Source: Candidatus Geothrix odensensis
GTDB lineage: Bacteria; Acidobacteriota; Holophagae; Holophagales; Holophagaceae
Length of the DNA stretch: 64,000 nt
Assembly: GCA_016714685.1 (NCBI GenBank)
Contig: JADKCH010000005.1
Location: 1-64,000, forward strand
Direction: 5' to 3'
Positions 56,434 to 64,000 of the stretch are shown piece by piece. Position numbers and translations under genes: made by a program. Each line of letters starts with the position of its first letter. Position 1 is the first letter of the stretch. A model generated the notes under the pieces. That model was not told where the DNA came from and ran no database searches. It saw only the letters and a program-made list of their open reading frames with translations.

Positions 56434-57738
56434 GTGGACACCCCCGCAACCCGAACCCGCATCATCGTCCTTGGCGGCGGCATCTCGGGCCTCCTTGCGG
56501 CCTGGTATCTGCGGCAGCGCGGCCACGAGGTCGAGGTCTGGGAGGCCACCTCGACAATAGGCGGTTGGGCGCAGACGCTGGCCTGGCCGGGCCCGCAGGG
56601 CGAACCGGGCTGGCTGGAGCGCGGGCCCCAGGGGCTCCGGGTATCCCGCAACGGCGCCCTGGCGCGCCTCCTCCTGGAGCTGGATCTGGAGGCGCGCCCG
56701 GCCGGGTCCAAGGGCCCCCGCTGGCTGGGCAGGGGCGGACGGCGGCACCCCGGCCCGACCACCCTCGCCGGCCTCCTTGGCGCGCCGGGACTCAGCCTCG
56801 GCGACAAGCTGAGGCTGCTGGCGGAACCCCTGATCCCGGCGGGAAACGATCCCGGTGAAACCCTGCAGGCCTTTTTCGCCCGCCGCCTGGGCGGGGGTTT
56901 CGCCCGGGAGCTGCTGCCGGCCCTGGTGGGTGGGGTGCTGGCGGCCCCGCCCGATCGCATCGGCCTCGAGGCGCTGCCGCGCCTGCGCCAGCTCGAGGCC
57001 CGCGGCGGCCTGCTGCTGGGTGGCCTCCGGCTGGGCGCGGAGCGCACGCGCCTGCTCCCGGGCGGGACCGGGAGCCTGGCGCGGACCCTCGCGGAGCGCC
57101 TGGGCTGCGTGCGCACGGAGACCTCCGCCCGGAGCCTCGAGGCGCTGCCCGCTGGGCGCTGGCGCGTCCATGGCGAGGGGATCGCCGCGGAGGTGGATGC
57201 TGTGGTGGTGGCCCTGCCCGCGTCGCAGGCCACCTCGCTCCTGGCCCCGGTGTCACCGAAGGCGGCGGACCTCCTGGAAGGGATTCCGCGCCTGGATCTC
57301 CGTGTCTGGCACAGCCGCCATGCCCCTGTGCCCGGCTGGGAGCGGGGCTTCAGCCTGCTGGTCCATCCCCCGGAAGGCCATGGCCTGCTGGGGGCCGTGG
57401 CCTTCGCCGGAGACGACCCCCGGGGCGTGCCCGGCCTGCTCCAGGTGCGCACCTACCTCGGCGGGGCCTTCCCGGTGGCGCCGGGGCTGGAGGCCTGGCC
57501 CGGCGTCTTCGCCGAGCTGCGCCGCTGGCTGCCGGAGCTGCCGGAGGCCGTCCAGGTGCGGGAGGAGGTCTGCCCCGGCGCCTTCCCCCTGCTGGCGCCC
57601 GGCCATGGCGGTCGAGTCACCCAGCTGCTCACCGCGCTGCCGCCCAGCCTGCACTGGGTGGGTGCCGCGCGCTTCGGCCCCGGCCTTCCGGAGCTCGCCG
57701 AGGGCCTGGAAGCCTGGGCGCAGGCCCGGCTCCGCTGA
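56434..57738 (+). CDS. protoporphyrinogen/coproporphyrinogen oxidase (HemY family)
   Basis: A 434-residue FAD enzyme. The N-terminal dinucleotide fold IIVLGGGISGLLAAWYL and WEATSTIGGWAQT are the HemY/PPOX signatures. The mid-protein DAVVVALPASQATSLL and the C-terminal HWVGAARFGPGLPELAEGLEAW complete the family pattern. It oxidises a porphyrinogen in heme synthesis; which intermediate cannot be decided, since no other hem gene is present. The start is GTG at 56434, with its only ribosome site buried in a perfect hairpin. Confidence 0.87.
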   Translation: MDTPATRTRIIVLGGGISGLLAAWYLRQRGHEVEVWEATSTIGGWAQTLAWPGPQGEPGWLERGPQGLRVSRNGALARLLLELDLEARPAGSKGPRWLGRGGRRHPGPTTLAGLLGAPGLSLGDKLRLLAEPLIPAGNDPGETLQAFFARRLGGGFARELLPALVGGVLAAPPDRIGLEALPRLRQLEARGGLLLGGLRLGAERTRLLPGGTGSLARTLAERLGCVRTETSARSLEALPAGRWRVHGEGIAAEVDAVVVALPASQATSLLAPVSPKAADLLEGIPRLDLRVWHSRHAPVPGWERGFSLLVHPPEGHGLLGAVAFAGDDPRGVPGLLQVRTYLGGAFPVAPGLEAWPGVFAELRRWLPELPEAVQVREEVCPGAFPLLAPGHGGRVTQLLTALPPSLHWVGAARFGPGLPELAEGLEAWAQARLR

Positions 57739-57793
57739 GGACGCGACCTCCGGTCCGCTGGGCAGAAACACCGCATCGCCGCGGAATCCCCGA

Positions 57794-58453
57794 ATGGTTA
57801 ACCTGCTGGCACCCCCAGCTTCGATCCCACCCATCTTGACGAGGTCCGGTTTGTCGCACTCCGAGCCATTCCAGCCGGTCCCCCCGGCCTTCCACCAGCC
57901 CCGGGGCTGGGTCTGGCGCGCCCTCGGGCGGGCCTACCTGCGGGGCGCCGGCTGGCGCATCGAGGGGGCTTTCCCCGCCGACCCCAAGTACGTGCTGATC
58001 GTGGCGCCCCACACCTCCAACTGGGATTTCCTGGTGGGCGTGGCCGTGGCGTTCGCGGTGGAGCTGCGGGCCTCCTGGCTGGGCAAGCACTCCCTGTTCC
58101 GGGCCCCCTTCGCGTCGTTCCTGCGCTGGCTGGGCGGCATCCCCGTGAACCGCAGCGCCAGCCATGGCGTCGTGGGGGCCTGCGTCCGGGCCTTCGAGGC
58201 GGCGCCCACCCTCATGCTGGCCCTGGCGCCCGAAGGCACCCGCAAGGGCGTGAGCCAGTGGAAGAGCGGTTTCTACCACATCGCCGTGGCGGCCCGGGTT
58301 CCCATCCTCCCCGTGGGCTTCGACTACCGGGAGCACGTGGTCCGGCTGATGCCCCTGTTCCATCCCAGCGGCGACCTGGAGCGGGACCTGCCGCTCATCC
58401 AGGCGCTGTTCGAGCAGGTGCATGGCTTGCGGGAACGGCCCGCCGGGAGTTAG
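57794..58453 (+). CDS. 1-acyl-sn-glycerol-3-phosphate acyltransferase-like protein
   Basis: A PlsC-type acyltransferase of up to 219 residues. The catalytic HX4D is PHTSNWD, followed by the substrate motif LGGIPVNRS and the ALAPEGTRK block. The C terminus has SGFYHIAVAARVPILPVGFDY. It is short and lacks a strong membrane anchor. The ATG at 57794 has no clear ribosome site. A TTG at 57851, six bases after GAGG, gives a tighter N terminus and may be the true start. It ends 7 nt before the convergent DUF748 gene. Confidence 0.82.
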   Translation: MVNLLAPPASIPPILTRSGLSHSEPFQPVPPAFHQPRGWVWRALGRAYLRGAGWRIEGAFPADPKYVLIVAPHTSNWDFLVGVAVAFAVELRASWLGKHSLFRAPFASFLRWLGGIPVNRSASHGVVGACVRAFEAAPTLMLALAPEGTRKGVSQWKSGFYHIAVAARVPILPVGFDYREHVVRLMPLFHPSGDLERDLPLIQALFEQVHGLRERPAGS

Positions 58454-58460
58454 CCGGCCC

Positions 58461-61334
58461 TCACTTCAGCGCGAAGGCCACCACGGCGCCCTTGGCCTGC
58501 CCGGTGTTCACCTCGAAGACCCGGGCGGGATCAGCCTTGGCGGTGTCCAGCAGCCAGGCGAGCACCCGCTTGACCCGCGCGTCCGCCAGCTGGGCCAGGT
58601 CCGCGGGGTCCACATGGAGGGTGCCCAGCAGCCGCTGCTCCATTTCGGCCACGGGCGGTGGCGGGGCGGGCTTGGCCTCCTTCGCCTCCTTCGGGGGCGG
58701 GAAGGCGGCTTCGTGGGCGGCCCTGATCCAGCGCTCCCGCTCGGCGGCGGGAACGGGCTGGTCCTCGGCGGTCTTCAAGGCGGCCGTGCGCGTGCGCCGC
58801 AGCAGCGCCTCCAGGGCCGCTTTGCGCAGGGCCGCGCCGTCCTGGTCGGCGTCCACGCCCCCTTCGGCGTCGAGGCGCAGTTCCGGCCGTTCCTGCAGCG
58901 CCTTGGCCAGGGCCTGCAGCTTGGGGGTGGCCACCGCCTCCAGGCTGCTGGAGCCCGGCGCGAAGGCCAGGCTGCTGAGATCCCCCGCATCGCCGCCGAA
59001 GAGCTTGCCTAGAAGCGTGAAGGGCGAGGTCGCGATCTTGCCCAGCAGGCCGAAGACGGCCTTCCACACGAGCTTGCCGTACTTGATGTCGGGATCATCC
59101 AGGCTGCCCTCGATGGGCAGATCGAAGGCGATGACGCCCCGGCGGTCGCGCAGGATGGCCAGGCCCAGCTTCACGGGCAGCCCCGTGGCCTCGGGGCTCG
59201 CCACCTTCTCGCCCAGGTAGAACTGGTCGAGCTTCACGGCGTTCTCGGCCTTGAGGTTGCGGTGGTCGATGCGCAGGCGGGCGTCCACGTTCAGCTTGCC
59301 CTTCTGCACGGTGTAGCCCAAGTACTTGCCGGTGTAGGGCGTGAAGTCCGTGAGGTCGGCGCCCTGGATCTTCAGCACCACGTCGGTGTCCAGGTCACTG
59401 CGCAGGGGCATGGCGTGGCCCGTGATGGTGATGGGCGCAAGGCCGCCGGCCTTGCCCCGGAAGTCCACCTTGGAGGCGGCATCGGGCCGGCTGGACAGGC
59501 CCAGGTACGAGCCCTCCAGGTCACTCAGCACCAGGGCGGCATTGGGCTGCACGGAGCGGTCGATGAAGCTGAGGCGGCCGCCAGTGATGCCGAGCCTGGC
59601 GATGCCGAGGTCCGGCGCCGCGGCGGGCGTGGCGGGCAGGACGGCCGCAGCCGGGGAGGCGGGCTTGCCCGCGGGCTCGAGCCGCAGGGCCCTGGCCACG
59701 TTGGTGCTGCCGTCGGGCTGCACCACCACGCGGCCTTCGGGATCGGTCCAGTCCACGGCCTTGATGGTCACGGCGAAGGGGGCGGTGCGGAGGTCCGCGC
59801 CGGAGACCTGCAGCCGCTTCCACCGGAGGAAGGGCTCGCCGAGGAGGGCATCCCGCACTTCGAGCCCCTGCACCGAGCCCCCGCCCAGGAAGGTGAGGCC
59901 ATCCGTCTTCAGCCCTTCGAAGGCGTATCGCACGCGGCCTTCCAGCCCCAGCTTCCCGGAGGCGATGCGCAGATCCAGGGCCGTATCCAGGTAGGGGTCC
60001 CAAGGACGGAGCTCCAGGGCCTCCGTCTTCAGGGTCAGGTCCCCGGTGTTCTTGAACAGGCGCAGGCTGCCCTCCGCCTTCAGGGAACCGGCCCCCAGCC
60101 GCAGGTCCAGCTCAGCCTTGACGGAAGCCGCGGGATCCAGGGAGAACTCCTGCAGGTGCAGGTTCATCTCCGTGGCCTCCACTTTCACGGGCCGGGCCGC
60201 ACCGAGGTCCTCCCAGCCCAGGCGAAAACCACTGAGGGCCAGATCGCGGATGAGCAGCTTGAAGGGCTTCTCATCCTCCTTCTTGACCTTGGGCCTGGTG
60301 GGCTCGAAGAGCCGTCCCAGGTTCAGCCCCTTCTCCTTGGCGTTCTGGAGGCGCAGCACGCCCCGTTCCGCGCGGACGGAGCCCACCTCCATGGCCGAGG
60401 CCAGCACATCCAGCTTCCCGTTACGGACCTCCAGCAGGGGCAGTTCCACGGCGGGCTCGGCCACGCCGCGCTCCGCCAGCTTCACATCCTTCAGCGTGAG
60501 GCCCAGGTCGGAGAGCTCGATGACGCGGTGGTCCTTCCCCCACTCGAGGCGGTACTGGGAGCGGACCGCGGCGATCCCGCTGCGGATCTCCGTGGCGACC
60601 TGCTCCTGCTCGTAGGGCCGGTACTTCGGAAGGGAGATGTTCTCCACCAGCAGGCTGCCCCTCGAGGCGAAGGGCTGGAAGCCCAGGTCCCCTTTCCAGA
60701 CGAGGTGTTCCTTCGCCTCGGTCCAGGCCTCGAGCGCGACGCCGCTGCGATGCCCCACCTCGGTGCGCAGCCCCTCGAGGGTGAAGGCGATGGGACCCAC
60801 CACGGTCTGGAAGGGGGCGGCTCCGGAGCGGTCCTGGAACTCCACCCGGCCCTCCCGCAGGGCGAAGCGGCGGACATCGAGGATCCAGGCCGGCTCCTTC
60901 GTGGAAGCTGCCGCCTCCGGCTGGCCGTCTCCCTCGATCAGATCCTGGAAGTTGACTCGCCCCCTGGCATCCAGCATCGCCCGGAACGTGAGGCCGTCGA
61001 CCTCGATGGCGGTGAAGGCCACGGTGCGCCTCAGGAGGCGCCAGACATCGTAGTTCACGTAGAGCTGCCGCAGGGTGATCCAGTCGCCCCCCTCCCGCTC
61101 GGCCACTCGCAGGCCCTCCAGGGTGGTCCCGAAGGTGAAGGGGTTGAAGCGCACCTTCGCCAAGCTGACGGGACGCTTCAGCGCCTCCGCGGCCGCCCGC
61201 TCGATCCGGGGCCGCGCCAGGGCGGGGAGGAGGAAGAAACCCACCAGGAGCCAGAGGCCGTAGAGAGCTGTCAGCACCAGGAACAGGCGCCGCCAGCGGC
61301 GGAAAAAGGTCGAAAGGACGCCAGGAATGGACAT
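58461..61334 (-). CDS. DUF748/AsmA-like envelope protein
   Basis: A 957-residue protein with one N-terminal membrane helix (about 15-38, LFLVLTALYGLWLLVGFFLL). A long periplasmic region of repeated beta-strand segments follows. PVSLAKVRFNPFTFGTTLEGLRV near residue 55 is the family start. TDFTPYTGKYLGYTVQKGKLNVDARLRI and the LPIEGSLDDPDIKYGKLVWKAV block are DUF748 signatures. The C terminus has an Ala/Pro-rich segment and helical repeats. AsmA relatives are thought to form lipid-transport bridges between membranes; that is inference here. The start at 61334 is the Met just before the helix. Confidence 0.85.
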   Translation of the reverse strand: MSIPGVLSTFFRRWRRLFLVLTALYGLWLLVGFFLLPALARPRIERAAAEALKRPVSLAKVRFNPFTFGTTLEGLRVAEREGGDWITLRQLYVNYDVWRLLRRTVAFTAIEVDGLTFRAMLDARGRVNFQDLIEGDGQPEAAASTKEPAWILDVRRFALREGRVEFQDRSGAAPFQTVVGPIAFTLEGLRTEVGHRSGVALEAWTEAKEHLVWKGDLGFQPFASRGSLLVENISLPKYRPYEQEQVATEIRSGIAAVRSQYRLEWGKDHRVIELSDLGLTLKDVKLAERGVAEPAVELPLLEVRNGKLDVLASAMEVGSVRAERGVLRLQNAKEKGLNLGRLFEPTRPKVKKEDEKPFKLLIRDLALSGFRLGWEDLGAARPVKVEATEMNLHLQEFSLDPAASVKAELDLRLGAGSLKAEGSLRLFKNTGDLTLKTEALELRPWDPYLDTALDLRIASGKLGLEGRVRYAFEGLKTDGLTFLGGGSVQGLEVRDALLGEPFLRWKRLQVSGADLRTAPFAVTIKAVDWTDPEGRVVVQPDGSTNVARALRLEPAGKPASPAAAVLPATPAAAPDLGIARLGITGGRLSFIDRSVQPNAALVLSDLEGSYLGLSSRPDAASKVDFRGKAGGLAPITITGHAMPLRSDLDTDVVLKIQGADLTDFTPYTGKYLGYTVQKGKLNVDARLRIDHRNLKAENAVKLDQFYLGEKVASPEATGLPVKLGLAILRDRRGVIAFDLPIEGSLDDPDIKYGKLVWKAVFGLLGKIATSPFTLLGKLFGGDAGDLSSLAFAPGSSSLEAVATPKLQALAKALQERPELRLDAEGGVDADQDGAALRKAALEALLRRTRTAALKTAEDQPVPAAERERWIRAAHEAAFPPPKEAKEAKPAPPPPVAEMEQRLLGTLHVDPADLAQLADARVKRVLAWLLDTAKADPARVFEVNTGQAKGAVVAFALK

Positions 61335-61488
61335 GGGAAAAGCATAGACCCATTGGACATCTGTGACCCGGGACACCTCCCCACTTTCAAGGGATGGGGA
61401 ACGGGGCTATCCTCCCTGGGTCGCGGTAGGGCCAGGACTGCCACCATCGAGCGTGTCGGCCCGCCGCTGGACCGAAAGGCATAGTGTC

Positions 61489-62823
61489 ATGGCGACACGG
61501 CGTGTGGTGATCCTGGGGGCCGCGGGACGCGACTTCCACAACTTCAATACCGTCTACCGGGACAATCCGGACTTCGAAGTGGTGGCCTTCACCGCCACCC
61601 AGATCCCCGACATCGCGGGCCGCAAGTACCCCGCCGTGCTGGCCGGGAAGCTCTATCCCCAGGGCATCCCCATCTTCGACGAGTCCGAGCTGGTGGACGT
61701 CATCCAGAAGCTCAAGCCCGATGTCGCGGTCTTCTCCTATTCCGACGTCCTGCACACCACCGTCATGCACCTGGCGAGCCTCTGCATCGCCCACGACGTG
61801 GACTTCGAGCTGCTGGGCGCCGACAAGACCATGATCCAGGCCAAGGTCCCGGTCATCGCCATCACCGCCGTCCGCACCGGCGCGGGCAAGAGCCAGACCA
61901 CCCGCTACATCAGCAACATCCTGAAGTCCCTCGGCAAGAAGGTGGTCGCCATCCGCCACCCCATGCCCTACGGCGACCTCGCCAAGCAGGCCTGCCAGCG
62001 CTTCGCCGCCTACTCTGACCTCGACCTGCACGAGTGCACCATCGAGGAGCGCGAGGAGTACGAGCCGCACATCGACAACGGCTTCGTCATCTACTCCGGC
62101 GTGGACTACGAGCAGATCATCCGCAGCGCCGAGCAGGAAGCGGACGTCATCCTCTGGGACGGCGGCAACAACGACCTGCCCTTCTACAAGTGCGACCTCC
62201 ACATCGTCGTCGCCGACCCCCTGCGCACGGGCCACGAGATGCTGTACCACCCCGGCGAGGCCAACTTCCGCATGGCCGACATCATCCTCATCAACAAGTG
62301 CGATTCCGCCAAGGAAGAGGACATCCAGGCCATCGAGGAGAACGCCCGGAAGGTCAACCCCAAGGCCGTCGTCATCCGCGCCACCAGCCCAGTGACCTGC
62401 ACCAAGCCCGAGATGGTCCGGGGCAAGAACGTGCTCGTCATCGAAGACGGTCCGACCCTCACCCACGGCTCCATGACCTATGGCGCCGGCGTGGTGGCCG
62501 CCAAGAACTGCGGCGCCGCCAAGATCGTGGATCCCCTGCCCTACGCCGTGGCGTCCATCGCCGCCACCTACAAGAAGTACCCCAACGCCCAGGGCATCCT
62601 GCCCGCCATGGGCTACGGCGAGGCCCAGATCAAGGACCTGGAAGCCACCATCGAGGCCACGCCCTGCGATGTGGTGCTCTCCGCCACGCCCATCGACATC
62701 ACCCGCGTCCTCAAGGTGAACAAGCCCATGCTGCGGGCCACCTATGATCTGGCGGAGGTGAAGGTCGGCCAGCTGGAGACCGAGGTCAAGAAGGCGCTGT
62801 CGGTGCTGGTTTCGCTCACGTAG
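61489..62823 (+). CDS. cyclic 2,3-diphosphoglycerate synthase-like GTPase
   Basis: A 444-residue P-loop protein. An N-terminal Rossmann-like domain (RRVVILGAAGRDFHNFNTVY) precedes a nucleotide-binding domain with AVRTGAGKSQTTRY near residue 125. DGGNNDLPFYKCDLHIVVADPLR and INKCDSAKEED follow, the latter being the NKxD guanine motif. The family is best known from archaeal cyclic 2,3-diphosphoglycerate synthases, but bacterial homologues occur with no proven product. An ATG at 61489 is used; the ribosome site is weak. A hairpin terminator follows. Confidence 0.8.
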   Translation: MATRRVVILGAAGRDFHNFNTVYRDNPDFEVVAFTATQIPDIAGRKYPAVLAGKLYPQGIPIFDESELVDVIQKLKPDVAVFSYSDVLHTTVMHLASLCIAHDVDFELLGADKTMIQAKVPVIAITAVRTGAGKSQTTRYISNILKSLGKKVVAIRHPMPYGDLAKQACQRFAAYSDLDLHECTIEEREEYEPHIDNGFVIYSGVDYEQIIRSAEQEADVILWDGGNNDLPFYKCDLHIVVADPLRTGHEMLYHPGEANFRMADIILINKCDSAKEEDIQAIEENARKVNPKAVVIRATSPVTCTKPEMVRGKNVLVIEDGPTLTHGSMTYGAGVVAAKNCGAAKIVDPLPYAVASIAATYKKYPNAQGILPAMGYGEAQIKDLEATIEATPCDVVLSATPIDITRVLKVNKPMLRATYDLAEVKVGQLETEVKKALSVLVSLT

Positions 62824-62833
62824 GGCCGACTTG

Positions 62834-62856
62834 CTCGGGGCGCTTCGCGCCCCGAG
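62834..62856 (+). terminator. terminator after the cPGS-like gene
   Basis: A stem of 10 bp pairs CTCGGGGCGC (62834-62843) with GCGCCCCGAG (62847-62856), loop TTC. The following T-run is short (TTAGGC), so it is a probable but imperfect intrinsic terminator. Confidence 0.6.
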
Positions 62857-62967
62857 TTAGGCAAAGATCAAGAACGATAGGGATTCGTGGTTTCGTGGAC
62901 GGCCCAGTGGATTCGCTGGGCCGTCTGCGTTCTGGAGCCATACTCTGACTGGAACCCGGGAGCCACC

Positions 62968-64000
62968 ATGCCGCACCTCTTCCGCCCCCTGCAACTCCGT
63001 GGCCTCACGCTGCCGAACCGCATCGCCGTGTCGCCCATGTGCCAGTACTCGTGCCAGGACGGGCTGCCCAACGACTGGCACCTGGTGCACCTGGGCGGCC
63101 TGGCCCAGGGCGGAGCCGGGCTGGTGTTCACCGAGGCGGCCGCCGTCCTGCCCGAGGGCCGCATCAGCCCCGAGGATCTCGGCCTCTGGAACATGGCCCA
63201 GGCCGAGGGCCTGGCCCGCAGCGTCCACTTCATCAAGACCCAGGGCGCCGTGCCCGGCATCCAGCTGGCCCACGCGGGCCGCAAGGCCTCGGCCTTCGCC
63301 CCCTGGAAGGGCAGCGGCAGCGTGCCCCCCGCCTCAGGGGGCTGGACGCCCGTGGCCCCCAGCGCCCTGCCCTTCGACTCCGGCTGGACCGTGCCCACCG
63401 CCCTCGACGAGGCCGGGATCCTGGCCGTCATCGAGGCCTTCATGGATGCGGCCCGCCGGGCCGTGGCCGCGGGCTTCCGGGTCATCGAAATCCACGCGGC
63501 CCACGGCTACCTGCTGCACCAGTTCCTGTCGCCCCTCTCCAACCTCCGGACGGACGCCTACGGTGGCTCCTTCGAGAACCGCACCCGCCTGGTCCGCGAA
63601 GTCGTCGGCGCGCTGCGGAACATCCTGCCGGAGGAACTGCCCCTCTTCGTGCGCCTCTCCGCCACCGACTGGGTGGACGGCGGCTGGGACCTGGACCAGT
63701 CCGTGGCCCTGGCCCTGGAGCTGAAGGCCCTGGGCGTGGACCTGGTGGACTGTTCCTCCGGCGGCCTGTCGCCCCGCCAGAAGATCGCCCTGGGCCCCGG
63801 CTACCAGGTGCCCTTCGCGGCCCGCATCCGCACGGAGGCCGGCCTGCCCACGGGCGCGGTGGGTCTCATCACCGAGCCGGAGCAGGCCGAGCGGATCCTG
63901 GCCGAGGGTTCCGCCGACCTGGTCCTGCTGGCCCGCCAGCTGCTGCGGGAGCCCCGCTGGCCCCTGCGCGCCGCGCAGGTCCTCGGGGCCGAGGTCCCCT
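62968..64000 (+). CDS. Old Yellow Enzyme family ene-reductase (partial, cut by window end)
   Basis: The first 344 residues of a flavin-dependent NADH:flavin oxidoreductase/NADH oxidase; the reading frame is open to the last base. It has the YqjM-type features PMCQYSCQDG (redox-tuning Cys), QLAHAGRKAS (FMN/substrate His), IHAAHGYLLHQFLSPLSN and DAYGGSFENRTRLVREVV. It reduces activated C=C bonds using FMN and NAD(P)H; the natural substrate is unknown. ATG 62968 follows GGGAGCCACC. A family member is normally about 350-370 residues, so only a short C terminus is missing. Confidence 0.92.
   Translation, partial: MPHLFRPLQLRGLTLPNRIAVSPMCQYSCQDGLPNDWHLVHLGGLAQGGAGLVFTEAAAVLPEGRISPEDLGLWNMAQAEGLARSVHFIKTQGAVPGIQLAHAGRKASAFAPWKGSGSVPPASGGWTPVAPSALPFDSGWTVPTALDEAGILAVIEAFMDAARRAVAAGFRVIEIHAAHGYLLHQFLSPLSNLRTDAYGGSFENRTRLVREVVGALRNILPEELPLFVRLSATDWVDGGWDLDQSVALALELKALGVDLVDCSSGGLSPRQKIALGPGYQVPFAARIRTEAGLPTGAVGLITEPEQAERILAEGSADLVLLARQLLREPRWPLRAAQVLGAEVP

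Overview
This is a 64 kb stretch of a GC-rich, densely coding chromosome from a Gram-negative bacterium. An outer-membrane porin and periplasmic binding proteins show the two-membrane envelope. The mix of TolB/TPR-tailed Ser/Thr kinases, futalosine-pathway menaquinone synthesis, an NAD(P)-linked [FeFe] hydrogenase, a SUF iron-sulfur operon with SufU, and NtrC-type regulators fits Acidobacteriota, most likely the Holophaga/Geothrix group. That placement is inference from gene content, not from a marker-gene tree. No tRNA, rRNA, CRISPR array, insertion sequence or prophage was seen.

Layout. 0.2-4.7 kb: tandem paralogous kinases, the second broken by one in-frame TAG. 4.7-11.4 kb: SDR/DUF2867 protein, ornithine aminotransferase, Yip1 membrane protein, AtuA-family protein, FG-GAP lipoprotein. 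11.4-15.3 kb: small heat-shock protein, Cache-domain chemoreceptor, DegP-like protease, SRPBCC protein. 15.3-20.7 kb (minus): hydC-hydB-hydA, in which HydB is fused to an NfnB/GltD-like flavoprotein. 20.9-24.7 kb (minus): PstS-like binding protein, hybrid histidine kinase, mqnD. 24.9-27.3 kb: two TPR proteins. 27.4-33.5 kb: sufB-C-D-S-U-nfu. 33.5-36 kb: NRDE protein, short PstS-like protein, porin. 36-41 kb: ribosomal protein S1, a frameshifted S9 peptidase, bacteriohemerythrin. 41-47.2 kb: gamma-glutamyltransferase, HlyIII, a degenerate NtrC-like protein, an intact NtrC regulator, YihY/BrkB. 47.3-53.1 kb (minus): frameshifted serine hydrolase, lon, clpX, greA. 53.2-64 kb: lipid-A-type acyltransferase, arginine deiminase, peroxiredoxin, protoporphyrinogen oxidase, 1-acyl-glycerol-type acyltransferase, DUF748 protein, cPGS-like GTPase and an Old Yellow Enzyme cut by the window end.

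What stands out. (1) The hydrogenase carries NADH-type and NADPH-type flavin modules in one polypeptide, suggesting a complex joining H2 to both nucleotide pools and ferredoxin. (2) Five intergenic hairpins are built from short words repeated about every 9-10 nt (CCACGAAGA, TCCACAGAT, AACACCGAT and CTCCGCG types). Three of them fill exactly the non-overlapping junctions of the suf operon. (3) Translation starts of clpX and the hem oxidase sit in perfect hairpins, and one acyltransferase start abuts a terminator. (4) Several genes are broken by one-base changes, three of them in G/C runs. This may reflect base-calling error rather than biology and should be settled before calling pseudogenes.
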